Shown: positions 34,196-46,304 of the stretch, piece after piece
Layout of the letters: the number at the start of each line of letters is the position of its first letter
How positions within the stretch are numbered: the first letter of the stretch is position 1
DNA from: Utricularia gibba
Lineage: Eukaryota; Streptophyta; Magnoliopsida; Lamiales; Lentibulariaceae
Assembly: GCA_002189035.1 (NCBI GenBank)
Contig: NEEC01000020.1
Span: 992,001-1,056,000 of the forward strand
Length of the DNA: 64,000 bases
Direction: 5' to 3'
Position numbers and translations under genes: made by a program
The notes under the pieces: generated by a model
Database searches by the model: none
What the model saw: the letters and a program-made list of their open reading frames with translations, nothing else
Told to the model about the DNA's origin: nothing

Positions 34196-34545
34196 TCTTA
34201 TTAGATGTGAAGGTGTTGGATAACTCTTAGGGAGGAGCAGGGCAATTTCAGGGAGGGAAATGACTTCTTTTCTTCTATCAGGATTTATGTTTACAATATG
34301 CCATCCAAATTCACCTATGATTTGCTATGGCTATTTCATAACACCTACACGGAAACATCTAATCTCGCTTCCAACAATAGCCCTGTTCATCGTTTAATCG
34401 AGCATGTATGCTTCTTGTTTGCTTCTAGAAGTTTTAATCAGTCTTGAAGTTAAATCAATACATCCCATCTCACATGCCTTATTAAGAAATTAGGTTCCAT
34501 AATATGACATGTAGCATTTGATTGATTACTAGCTTTGGGAAAATT
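34196..34545 (+). pseudogene. Orphan fragment of a GT47 exostosin gene
   Basis: The sequence is close to 52583-52915, the end of exon 1, intron 1 and the start of exon 2 of the intact GT47 gene in this window. It includes AATTCACCTATGATTTGCTA (coding KFTYDLLW) and continues past the exon end into intron-like sequence (TTCTAGAAGTTTTAATCAGTC). A six-base deletion near 34212, one altered splice junction (GAGCATG|GT-like instead of GAGCAG|GT) and several substitutions separate it from the parent. Since intron sequence is kept, it came from DNA, not from a spliced RNA. It lacks the start codon, membrane anchor and most exons. Confidence 0.88.
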
Positions 34546-35989
34546 GATTACATCTGTAATTGATTATCAGTTTCTTTCGTATCCAATTTTCTTTCTTTTT
34601 TTTGATTGTGCAAACTAAAACCAAGTGGATTTTTTTTTGTGCCATACTACTTCATTACTATATATACAAAGTTCATGAAAACGATAGATTGATCAAAAAA
34701 TTTAAAAAATAGCTATAAACATATTTGCTTTATTAAACTATCAAGTTTTAATACTCTTTTATATATCTAATCCACACAATTCTTACTCAAAATCTTACTC
34801 AAATAGATTGATGATGATGTTTGACTATGCGTCATCATGATATCCAATATTGAAAAAAGATAACTTAACTTCGCTCTCAAGATTTCATTTCTTGTCTTTA
34901 TTTTTTTGATAAATCTCCAGAACCAAAGAAAGAGGGTCACAATATATACCATATCTGACACTTTCTCCCCCTATATAATTGTACAAGGCCACCATGCACA
35001 CCCTTTTTCCCCTCCTTATCCTCAATGATGCACAATGAGAAACCCTACCCATCAACTATGAAGGAGTTGCGGGAGGTTTCTAAAGCACTCTTCGATCATT
35101 TGATTCTAATCCCTTTGATTAGGTCATGTTCATAGAAGAATGCACGAGCCCTTGGTGACAAGTGTGGTCATTGATTGTTGTCATTTTTTCAGTTCTCTAG
35201 TATTTTGCCTTGGTATAGAGAGCATTTCACCATCTATCGGGTGTTATGAAAGATGTTCCGATGATATTTATATTAATTTAATAGTTTTGGCTTTTTCTCG
35301 AAGTTTCAAGTTTTCATGCTTGGACATTTTTTCATTGACTCATGAAATCAAGATGTAGTGATGCCTCAAACAGCCCTTCACTTCGGATAGTCCTTCTCTC
35401 ACATGTGTAACATTGTCAATTCGAACAATGCTACATAGTTGGTATTGATTCTCAAGGACTCCTTGATAAGGATAAAGAATGCTTCCTTATATACCTATAA
35501 CTAAATCTAAAAAAAGGTCAATCTTTCTCATATTAACTAAATGTCAGATTTGACTTTCGAGAGTATGGCTGGTTCTCCCATTTTGGGGAAAATGCATCCC
35601 CTTGGAAGAGTCACTGGAATGTTGACCCTGCTCTTGCTTAGTTTGATAAGATTTTAGAGTAGTTTGGAATGTCTATTAGACCTATGACAACTACTTCCAT
35701 TTATTTATCATGAGACATGAATGACTCAACTTCCTAGTACGAGCTTGTCATGAGACTCCTTAGGTTGATTGTTTATCCTTATCATAGTTGTCCTTCTACT
35801 TCTTTATTGGACTCTCATTAGCATCACAACTATATGCCTCGTCATTTACTTTCACAATACTAGTCCTATGAATCCTAGTGACTTATAGGTATGATGTTTA
35901 AGATTCAATTTGGCATCATGAGGAATGCACTTGAACCTAACTTAGAATGCTAAAACTTATTGATTGGAATGTCTTGTGAAAGCTTGGTA
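34546..35989. other. Spacer with no recognised gene
   Basis: I see only short frames with no family motif. The right part (about 35500-35989) may be a decayed upstream section of the gypsy pol that follows, but nothing in it is diagnostic. Confidence 0.4.
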
Positions 35990-36736
35990 GGAGAGGATAA
36001 TTCTACAAAGTATTGCTGATGTTTAAAGTTGTTCTTAGAAAGGTGAATTTCTTAGAATGGGGCGATGAGTGTGAGAAAGCTTTTTCAATTCTGAAGGAGT
36101 ATTTGATGTCCCCTCTCTTGGAGAATTCTATTTTAAGTCAATCTCATAGATTATATATAATCATTTTAGATGTTACATTAATTGTTATCCTTATGAACAT
36201 CTCCACAACCACCCATAAACTAATATTTTACATATGTAAGAGTTTGAAACTTGTTAAAACTTACAATTTGCGTGTAAAAAAATAGTTTTAACTTTAAAAT
36301 ACTACTAGCACTTTACTATGAGGATTGAATTGTAAAGATATTCACCAATCTCCCCCTCAAATCTATCCTATCAAATCTTGAATTGATAGGGAGGGTGAAA
36401 AATGGTTCATAGAAGTGAGCACTCTTGACTTAGAATTAAAAGCATTTAGGAAGTTACTCTCCAAATGCAAATTAGGTATAAACCTTAGATTGAGATCAAT
36501 CTAATTTAGATCTATGGTGAGCAATTCATGGATGCCATTGAAGTGTACTTAGAATCTAACTCTAACATTATTGAGATCATTATTTATCTTTGGAATGAGA
36601 CTACAATTGATAACTCTTATTAGGTGAGGAAATTGGCTTTTAAAGCCTATGAATATCATAGAACCTATGATGACCAATTCCTAAGGTGTATGCTATCATT
36701 CTAGGCTAGAAAAATTATAACAGAAGTATACAATAT
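35990..36736 (+). pseudogene. Ty3/gypsy pol fragment, left of the MULE
   Basis: The frame at 36013-36285 reads FKVVLRKVNFLEWGDECEKAF and ILKEYLMSPLL, the segment joining RT and RNase H. At about 36600-36735 it reads VRKLAFKAYEYHRTYDDQFLRCM and IITEVYN, which is the start of the integrase (usual form ...LRCL...YIMxEVHEG). The next integrase residues, CGIHSNG, are found at 49324 on the far side of the MULE. The RT active site is not recognisable. Confidence 0.72.
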
Positions 36737-36905
36737 ATTGAAAAAGTAATATAAATATTAATGTTTTGCGCCACTAGTAGTGGCTCTTTGGTGTGCGCAA
36801 TAAGTGGCGCCATCATTGATGGCGCCTTAGAAAGGGCTCCATCATTGATGGTGTCTTTGATAAGGCACCATACGTGATGGTGCTTTAAATCTGCTAAGCC
36901 CATAC
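36737..36905 (+). repeat. MULE left terminal inverted repeat with internal repeats
   Basis: After the GAAAAAGTAA end, the word CCATCATTGATGG(C/T)G occurs at about 36811 and 36840, with a weaker CCATACGTGATGGTG at about 36868. Each copy is nearly its own reverse complement. The same words occur in the right end. Such subterminal repeats are likely transposase-binding sites. Confidence 0.65.
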
Positions 36906-36913
36906 TTCTCCTT

Positions 36914-36924
36914 CTATATATATC
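36914..36924 (+). promoter_or_regulatory. TATA box at the left MULE end
   Basis: CTATATATATC lies just inside the left terminal repeat and about 200 bases before the mudrA-like start codon. Mutator genes are usually transcribed from the terminal repeats, so this fits that arrangement. Confidence 0.5.
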
Positions 36925-37127
36925 TCACATCTTCACAATTTTTTTCATTCATCTTCAAAGTTGAGTAGAATCGGAGTTGATGAAAATATTGGTAATATCG
37001 TTTTTTCATTTTATATTTATTTAAATTTTTTATATTTCCTATAAATATACAATAATTGATTACATATATTTGTTTTACCATTTCAGAATAGATAAATACA
37101 CTAGTGATTTTTTTTGATTTTTTGGAA

Positions 37128-39462
37128 ATGTCATCCGATTTGCCCTACATTGAGGGTGAAAGTTCGCATACTCCTTCACGGCCATGTACCAATATGCCAA
37201 ATGTCAATTATGAAGGTACTTATTTTATTACATATGTTAAGACTTATCTATTTTTTTATATTTGTAATAATTAATTGTATTGTAGGTGTATTTCCGAGTC
37301 TTCAATTATCATTATCTTTAAATCATGATAACAATCCAAATGTGAACGTGGCTGAAGGATTTCCTATGGAAGGTAATTTTAGTAAGATTAAGTCTTAATA
37401 TATGAAATTATTATCATTTTTTTTAAGATATGGTTGGCCTTGATGATGACGATGGAGACACCGATTCAAGTGAGGATTCTAAAGCCTCGCTAGCAGTACA
37501 ATTGTCAGGACGAAGCACCAGAGACCAGAATTGAGGCACCTCATGCAGTACAATTGCCCAGATCTCGCTCTCGACGATTCTCTAGGGTGTTTCGTGAGGG
37601 AGGAATACCCTCTATCCAAAACAATATGGTAAACACATTCGTATCCGAGGAATTTAAATATGGTGGCAAATATAGGCGATACGATGAGAAGGTACATGTG
37701 TTGAATAAGGGAATTGCATTTGCTAGTAAAGTTCATTCTCAATATTGTGTTGCCCACTATCATATAAAACAAGGATATGAATTCATCGTTCCTGTTAGTC
37801 AGCCCACAATCTGGAAGGGCAAATGTGCTCGTGCGAACATGGATCCTAAGTGTTATTGGCGCATAAGGATTATGCGATCTGCACGTGATGAAGTTTGGCA
37901 AGTATCGGTCTGTGACTTTCCTCATACTTGCATGGCATATATGGATGGGCAACATTTTTGGTTTATTCATTGGATATAAACTTATGCATACTGCACATAG
38001 AGAATGAGGTATAATTTAAATATTTCTTAAATTTTTTTACATAATTTATATTTTTAATAACTTTTCTTTGTTGTATAGATTAAGGTTGCAGATGCTCGAA
38101 AATGTATTTCTGAAAAATATCAAAAGAAGATTACTTATGAACGTGCATGGTACGATGCTCAACTTGCTTTTGAGTTGGTCTATGGAATATGAGAATCATC
38201 AATGCAAAAGCTACCTACATTATTTCTGGCAATCATGCGAGCTAATTCAAGTACAGTGGTCTCTAGGGACTGTTTTCCCACTATTGTAGGAGAGGATCAT
38301 AAAATCATGCACTATGTTTTTTGGGCATATGGTCCCTTTATTTGAGCATTCAAGTTTTGCAGGCTTGTTGTTATGGTCGATGCCACCTTTTTATATGGAC
38401 GTTATGACCACAAGTTGCTCGTGGCCACTACCAAAGATCGAGGTGGTCACATCCTACCGTTAGCCTATGCATTCGTCGACGATGAGAGTAGAGATGCATA
38501 TCTTTGGTTTATTGGTTACGCTGAGTTTCAAGAAGGCCGTCTGGCCCACTTTTGGTGTTTGCGTCATTATATTTCCAACTTTAACAAGAAGTTTGGAAGC
38601 AAAATACTTAAGCAAATGGCTTACAATGCCGGAGCGACTTGTGATCCAAGAAAGATGATGATGCACCTCGAAAGGATTCAAAAGAAAAATCTGATGGTTT
38701 ATGCATGGTTCTTTGAGCCGGAAAATGGTCCATATGAGAGATGGGCACTCTTATATGATTCAGGCAGACGCTACGGGAATCTAACTTCTAATGCAATAGA
38801 GATCATGAACAACGTTCTCAAGGTTTGCCGTCGGTTTCCCTCATATACAATTGTTGAGACTACGTTGTACAACATAGCTGCCATCCTCCGCGAGCGTAAA
38901 GAGGTGATCACCTTGATGACAGAAAACCACCAGGTATTATGTTTGACGTTACTTAATTTTGAGTATTTTTAATGTTTTATTATTCTACTTTATGTATAAC
39001 ACTTGTTATCTATGTATGCAGGCGCTCTCAGATGAGGCAATACATTTTGGGGACAGAGCACATGAACGAGCTAAGACACACAAGGTGCGTCAATTTGAGA
39101 CGGCGAATATGTCATTTCAGATTGAAGTCGTCAGCCGTGGGAAAGGGAGACGCTATCATTATAGAGTGATGCTTTGTGATCAGACTTGTAGTTGCGGAAA
39201 GTGGACTAAGTATGGTGTTCCATGCTCTCATGATGTTGTTGTTGCTGAAAAGGTGAAGGTAAGTGCCGACGATCTCAAGATTAGTCTCGATATATTGCAT
39301 GCGTTGTGACAAATGTATAGTGAAGAGGTTTTCAACCCTCTTGATTCTGATGCCTATGTCCCTTACCCGGGCTGGACCCTATACCATGATCCTACATGCC
39401 GTCAGACTATTGTGGCAGACAGTGTCGCACAAGAATACACAACGAGATGGATTGGGGAGTGA
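37128..39462 (+). pseudogene. mudrA-like MULE transposase
   Basis: The gene has five blocks joined by GT-AG introns: 37128-37215, 37286-37372, 37428-38008, 38079-38933 and 39022-39462. The N-terminal DNA-binding region has CARANMDPKCYWRIRI and DFPHTC. The catalytic core has VDATFLYGRYDHKLL with the first Asp, and SNAIEIMNNVLK with the Glu. Between them YLWFIGY runs straight into EFQEGRLAHFWCLRHY, so the stretch with the second catalytic Asp is missing. A SWIM zinc finger (CSCGKWTKYGVPCSH) is present near the end. It also has a frameshift near 37480 and stops at about 37977, 38342 and 39307. It is clearly a MULE transposase but cannot be active. Confidence 0.86.
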
Positions 39463-40942
39463 ATCAACCACCAACAAAATAGTCTAATAAATTTGGTTTT
39501 TTCTGGTTTGAACTTTGATTAATTGCAAGTTGGAGTTATTTATTTTGAATATTTTATTTATGTTTTTTTTCAAACTACTTTCATAAAAGTAGCTTATTTG
39601 ATAACAACAAAACACATCTACTCATGCCTACGCTGCCGTGATGATGATGGACGGGTCGCATCATGTGGACCACTATATGGTGGTTGAAATGAGAATCTCC
39701 AATACCCATGTCCCCTCCCAACACTAGACTAACTCGATCCTATATGAGGCATCATGAACTCCGGGTAAGGAGGCGGCCAAGGATATGACGGAGTAATAGC
39801 CAAGAGTGATGGTCACACATAGGAAGTAGGAGCCTCACATGTTGATGGTGTACTCATTGGTGCAGCATACTGTTGAAACAACTCTGCATTGAAATCCTCG
39901 TATGCTTGGTCCATGTGGACTTGTAAAGGGTTGTCATCACTAGGTAGCAGTGAGTGATGTGCCACGAGTGACTGGCTACATCCAAGCTGCTGGCTAAGAC
40001 CCAGCACGAAATCTATCTAGCTATGCGACCTGGAAACAAACAACATATTAGAAATCAGTTTACACGATCTAACTCATATTTGCACAAAGGATTATTTTAC
40101 CACATAAGCTATCGGCTCTACATCTCCACATCGATATCCATCACCCTTTTCTAGTCTTCTTCCAAGATACAGCAACGCGCGCGGCCTATACCAAGTCATG
40201 TACGCCACCTCAGACACTGTAGGGATGTCATGCATCTGGAGAATATGAGTGTGTCTAGATGCCTACAAAGCTATACGTGCAGCATGCTCCAACGTCCAAT
40301 CAGTATTATAGGAGTTTCTGATGAACTTATGTTCTGTAGGATATCGATCTAAAGAGAGTGGAATAATATGGCCACATCCAAACTGACAAGAAACTCGATC
40401 AGGGCAATGGGGCTCCACTCGAGATGCATATATCATCGGATCGGCATACTGCCAAAGCATACGATCACATTCCAGAACACACAATAAATGTATATCCTTG
40501 TAAGGAGTCCACTCAAACTGTCCAAAAAAACAATGAAATGTCAATATGCACGGTTCAACGAAAAATAAATTTATATGATAACAACGTACCTCGTCATCCC
40601 CGCAAACCAAATCAAGTGTGTCACGGATTGGCTCTAACTTGTGGGAGACCACATTTGAGTGGTCGAGCCAACCTTTGAACCTCCAACCATACACGAACGA
40701 TTTAAACCCCTCTCCCTCCCAATATACATCATGTGGGAAATGACGCTTCAGTATAGGACGTAGAGACGAGATCCGAGTATATGCCCACAGCTGCATAAAA
40801 AACATTATAATATGACAAATTTTAACGTATATAATACTAGTAGAGAAATCAAGAAATGGAACATGAAGAAGATGATGGGCACCACCCATTGTAACTTGCC
40901 TAAGCACACACAAATCAAGCTCGCGATACTAATTCGCCAGAA

Positions 40943-40947
40943 CAGCT
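40943..40947. repeat. Target duplication left of Athila copy 2 (CAGCT)
   Basis: CAGCT stands directly before TGATAACACC. The same five bases follow the 3' LTR at 48452-48456. Removing the element and one CAGCT rejoins the plant mobile domain exon in frame, except for a TAG. Confidence 0.88.
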
Positions 40948-41101
40948 TGATAACACCGTTTTTATTGTGTTTTTATATATATTTTTAAGTGTGTTTTGTG
41001 GGGTTAAATGTTTTTTAGTGTGTTAAATTATCTTCTTTTACATATTTAGATTGTTAAAATGTGTTTATTGTGAAAACAGGCTCAATTGGCAATTATGAGT
41101 C
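40948..41101 (+). repeat. Truncated 5' LTR of Athila copy 2
   Basis: The first 150 or so bases match 47532-47680 and then pass directly into gag sequence (CACCAGATCATAC) at about 41102. About 770 bases of LTR and the leader are missing. Confidence 0.85.
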
Positions 41102-42573
41102 ACCAGATCATACATACCGAGGGCACTGCATTGCCTTTCCTACAGCAGCAATTAATTTGGAATTGAGACCAGGAACCCTTGCTCTGTTTCCTAAATATTA
41201 TGGGAACAGGAATGAGGATCCTCACATGCATATTGATGATTGTATTGCTGTTGGAGCTATGCTGCGACCCAAGGACGTGATTGAGGACAATTTACTACTC
41301 AGAGTCTTCCAATTTACTCTTGAAGGACATGCCAAGATTTCGTTCAATACACTTGAACCTGGAAGTATAAGAAGTTGGATGGAAATGAAGAAAGCATTTC
41401 TGAATCAGTTTTTTTTCCTAACTCTAGAGCAGAAGAAATTCGAAGCAAAATTGAAAATATTTTTCAGGATTATGATGAGCCTCTACATGAGTATTAGGAC
41501 AAGTTCACAACTCCTCTTTCAACCGGTCCACACCATGGATTTCATAAATTGAAGCAGGTGAAGTGTTTTTTGAAGGGCTTGACTACTACCCAAAGAGATA
41601 AATTGGATTCTGCTGCACACGGTAATATGAGGACTCTGACCTCATCTGAAGGCTGGGAGAAAATTAAAGAAATGATGGGACATTCAAGGCATTCACAGTT
41701 TCGATCTCGAGCCCAACGACAAGTGAATGAGATGGGAGTATTGAGAGAAGATGAAGCAGCAAGAAATGACAAGGATATTACTGAATTGAAGGATATGGTG
41801 AAAGGTTTATTTCTTGTTCAAAATCCATGCCTTGCGAAGTCTGTGGAATTCTTTGTCACACCTCTGATCATTGCTCCATGAAAGGAAACCTGAAAGAATC
41901 ACTTGAAGGAGTGAATGCAATGGGGTACATGAATAATAGAGCTGATTATTTCAGACCCAAGAATGACCAACGATTTGAACCTATGAGGAGTCATCCCAAT
42001 TTTAGCTGGAGAAGCACCAACGTTGAAAATCCACAACATCTGGGATTCACTCAACCGCAGCAGCAACCAACTTCACCAATTTTGTTTCAGCAAGGACAGA
42101 GTGTTCAGCTGGGGAATAGGTATCCAAGCAAGCCATATCAACCCCCAAATCAAAGAGTCGACCAGCCAAGCACTTCAGGTCCTAAACCACCCCCTTCAAC
42201 TGAAGAAATGATGAAGATGATGCTGGAAAACATGGCCAGACGTGATGTTGAACAAGCAAAAAGAGATGTTGAATCTGAGAAGATGATGAAGAGTCTTGAG
42301 AGGCAAATTAGCCAACTTGCTATAAAGCTCGCTGAACTGAAAGGAAATTCAGGGAAACTACCATCTCAGCCCAATGCCAATCCAAAAGAAAACATTTCTG
42401 CTATTGAACTTCGTGGGGGAAAGCAACTACTTGACCGAAAGGTCCCTACAAGTCATAGTAAAGTGGCTGGAGGTTCTGAAATTAATTCTGAAGATACGAG
42501 ACACCAAGGAAAAGCAGCAGGGGAACCTATTGTTGAGATCAAGAAGACTCCTCATTTTACTGGAAGATTATAA
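41102..42573 (+). pseudogene. Athila copy 2 gag
   Basis: The frame to about 41550 holds the gag core: NRNEDPHMHIDDCIAVG, LRVFQFTLEGHAKISFNTLE and GSIRSWMEMKKAFLNQFF, matching the retrotransposon gag family (usual form DPxxHLxxFxxxC ... LFPFSLxxxAxxWL). A frame shift near 41550 leads to 41549-41881, then 41827-42573. That last part has a zinc-knuckle-like CEVCGILCHTSDHC and a Gln/Pro-rich linker before a coiled coil (SLERQISQLAIKLAELKG). Gag would form the particle. Confidence 0.83.
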
Positions 42574-42599
42574 GCTAGAGCAAGGCAAGAAGAGAAGGA

Positions 42600-45500
42600 C
42601 TCCATAATTACACCCTTAGATTCTGCTATGATTACCATGAAGGCTGTAGATTATTTGAGGCAAGTGCTGAAAGGGATGAAAGTATTGAAGGACTTGTGTA
42701 GTTCGAAGAGGAAGAGCAAGGATGAATAAGTGATCAAAGTCAGTGCTCAAGTCTCCACGTACTTGACCCAACCGATGCCGGAAAAATGTTCAGGCCCTGG
42801 GACATTTTTTGTTCCTATTCAGGTAGTAACTAAATTTATCAGCAGGGCAATGGCGGATCAAGGTGCTTCAATCAACATGATGCCTTATGAAGTCTATTTA
42901 GCACTATATTTGGAACCCCTCAGGCAAACATACCTGAAATTGCAACTTGCAACCAGATCTGTGGCCATTCCAGAGGGTATTGCTAAAGATGTTTTAGTTC
43001 GAGTTTCCAATATCTGTTATCCTTGCGATTAAGTTGTTGTTAAAATGCCTCCAGCTAGGTTAAATGATAATACTTTGATTCTGGGACGCCCTTTCCTAGC
43101 TACTGCAAATGCTCAAATTGATTGTAGGAAAGAAGCCATTACTATTGGTTATGCTGATGATATTTCTATCTTTAAGACCAATGAAGCTGAAAAGTTCCCT
43201 GATGATTTTGCACCTGTGACTGGAGTCGATGTCGTTGACGAATTAGTGGAGGAAGTTTTTGATGAAGAGCAGCATGATATTCTTGACTTTTTTAGACGAG
43301 ATGTTGAGCTCGAAGAAGACGAAGCTGAGCACCTAATGTTGGAATGTTTCATTGAAGATAAACACTTGGTGAAGCTTGGAGAGGTGACTAGTGTTGCACC
43401 ACCAGAATTGAAACCCTTGCCTTCACATCACAAGTATGCATTTATTAGTGACAATTCAAAGTCGGTGATTATTAGTGCTGATCTTTCTTGTGAAGAAGAG
43501 ATGAAGTTGATGGACGTTCTCAAGGCTAACAGCAAGGCTATTGGCCGGACGCTAGATGATATAACTGGAATTAGCTCTTCTGTCACAATGCATAGGATTT
43601 ATCTTGAAGATGGAGCAAAACCGGTTAGACAACCTCAGAGAAGGCTTAATCCTACCCTCATGGAGGTAGTGAAGAAGGAAATCCAAAAGCTATTGAAAGC
43701 TGGAGTGATATATTCGATTTCCGACAGCACGTGGGTATGTCCTATCCACGTAGTCCCTAAAAAGACAGGAATTACAGTTCCCGAAGATGCTGATGGAAAG
43801 AAGGTGGCGACACGAGTTCAAAATGGCTGGAGGGTATGTATTGACTATAGGAAGCTGAATGAAGTCACAAGAAAGGATCACTACCCTCTACCCTTCGTTG
43901 ACCAAATGTTGGACAAGTTAAGTGGTAAGAGTTTCTATTGCTTTCTTGATGGGTATTCAGGGTATAATTAGGTTTTGTGGCATCGGATGATCAAGAAAAG
44001 ACGACCTTTACCTGCCCCTTTGGCACCTATGCATACAAGAAGATGCCATTTTGCCTCTACAACGCCCCAGCGACGTTTCAAAGGTGTGTCACCAGCATTT
44101 TTTCAGACTATATTGATGATTTCATAGAAGTATTCATGGATGACTTTACTATGCATGGGACTAGTTTTGATGATTGTTTGAATCATTTAGAACTTGTGTT
44201 GAAAAGGATTTAGTTTTGAACTCTGAAAAATGCCATTTCATGGTACGCCAAGGAATTGTGCTTGGGCATGTTGTTTCTGAAGCAGGTTTTATGGTAGATC
44301 CTCCAAAGGTAAGTACTATTTCTGGTTTATCATATCCACGTGATGAAAAAAGAGTTCGTGCATTTTTAGGCCATGTCGGATTTTACAGGAGGTTTATTAA
44401 AGGTTTTTCTCAAATTGCTCGACCACTAACAAACCTCTTGCTGAAAGACGTTGAGTTTGTTTTTTTAGATTAATGCAAGCATGCTTTTGACACTCTCAAG
44501 GCAGCCATGACATCAACTCCCATCATACAAGCGCTCAATTGGAGTGAGCCATTCCATGTGATGACTGATGCATCCAACTATGTAGTAGGAGCTGTCTTAG
44601 GCCAGAAACTTGATGGAGAAGACACTGTCATCAGCTATGCCTCCAAAACCTTGGATAATGCTCAAGCAAATTACACTACAACTGAAAGGGAGATGCTAGC
44701 TGTTGTATTTGCATTGGAGAAGTTCAGAAGCTATTTGTTGGGTAACAAAATGATTGTGCATACAGACCATGCCGCCATCAAACACCTCATGTCCAAGAAG
44801 GAGGCTAAACCGAGGCTTATGAGGTGGGTCTTGTTGCTGCAGGAGTTCAATGTGGAAATCAGGGATAAGCCTGGGAAACCCAATGAAGTTACAGATCATC
44901 TCAGTAGGATCGAGCAACCCATGGATGATTTTCCAATTGTTGAAGAATTTCCAGATGAACAACTCTATGCAATTAAGACTGATGTAGGGAAGACTAGTGA
45001 ACCATGGTATGCTGACATAGCCAATTATATATGCACTGGAGAGATGGCATTAAACTTAAAGAGTTATGAGAAGCTGAAGTTGAAGAGTGAGAGTAAGTAC
45101 TATTTTTTGGATGACCCCTATCTGTGGAAAAATTGTGCTAATGACGTTGTGCGACGATGCTTGACGGAAGATGATGTTCAGCAAGTGTTGGCTTTCAGTC
45201 ATGCGTCTCCTTGTGGAGGGCACCATGATCCTAACCGCACTGCCAAGAAGGTGCTGGATTGTGGTAATTATTGGCCGACAGTTTTCAAGGATGCTAAGTC
45301 TTACTATAAGAGTTGCGAGAGCTGCCAGAGAACAGGGAATATCTCAAATCGACATGAAATGCCAATGCAGCCAATTGTTGTTTCGGAAGTGTTCGACGTG
45401 TGGGACATAGACTTTGTGGGCCCCTTTTCCAAACTCTGACGGCTATGAGTACATCTTGATGGCCGTAGACTATGTTTCAAAGTGGATAGAGGCGATCCCC

Positions 45501-46304
45501 ACCAAGTCACAAGACACTCATTCAATGATACGCTTTCTGAAGAATAATATCTTTGTGAGGTTTGGAACACCCAAAGTCTTGATCAGTGATCGTGGAAGCC
45601 ATTTCTTTAACAAGGCTATGGAGAGACTGCTGAAAAGCTACAGAGTCTGGTACAAGCCATCTAACTCTTACCACCCTCAGACCAATGGGCAGGCAGAAGT
45701 TTCTAATCGGGAGATCAAGCAAATTCTAGAGAAGACTGTGACTTCTTCTCGCAAGGACTGGAGCTCCAAGCTGAATGACTCCTTGTTTGCAATTCGCACA
45801 GCCTTCAAAACCCCCATCGGTATGTCTCCCTTTCATCTCGTGTATGGTAAACATTGCCATTTGCCCATTGAATTCGAGCAGAAGGCTAGATGGGAAATCC
45901 AGCAAGTGAACTTGGAGATTCAAGGCAATGATGATTTGAGGAAGCTCCAACTTTCAGAGCTTGATGAACTAAGACATGAGGCCTACATGAATTCTAAGAT
46001 CTTCAAGGAACGCACGAAGCAGTTCCATGACCGCCAGATCTTGAGAAAACACTTTGAACTTGGACAAAAGGTATTATTGTTTCAGTCTAAACTCAAACTT
46101 CACCCAGGTAAACTGAAATCTCGTTGGGAAGGACCTTTTATGATTAAACATGTGAATCCTAACGGTTCCATTGAGTTGTTTGATAGAGACATGCATAGCT
46201 CCTTTACTATGAATGGTCACAGATTGAAAGTGTTCCATGAGTTCATGATCGATGAAGTGGGACACCCTGTGGATGTTGTGGCATTCACTGAAATTCCCCT
46301 CTAA
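42600..46304 (+). pseudogene. Athila copy 2 pol: PR, RT, RNase H, IN
   Basis: The protease has AMADQGASINMMPYEVY. The RT has VCIDYRKLNE, FLDGYSGYN, then a frame break near 43970, and FMDDFTMHG at about 44137. RNase H has [16 protein letters not shown]. The integrase has [16 protein letters not shown] ... [22 protein letters not shown] with the first Asp, SDRGSHFFNKAMERL with the second Asp, and [13 protein letters not shown] with the Glu. Its last frame, 45414-46304, is 296 codons without a stop. Stops include TAA at 42727 and 43030 and TAA near 44471. It is more complete than copy 1. Confidence 0.9.
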
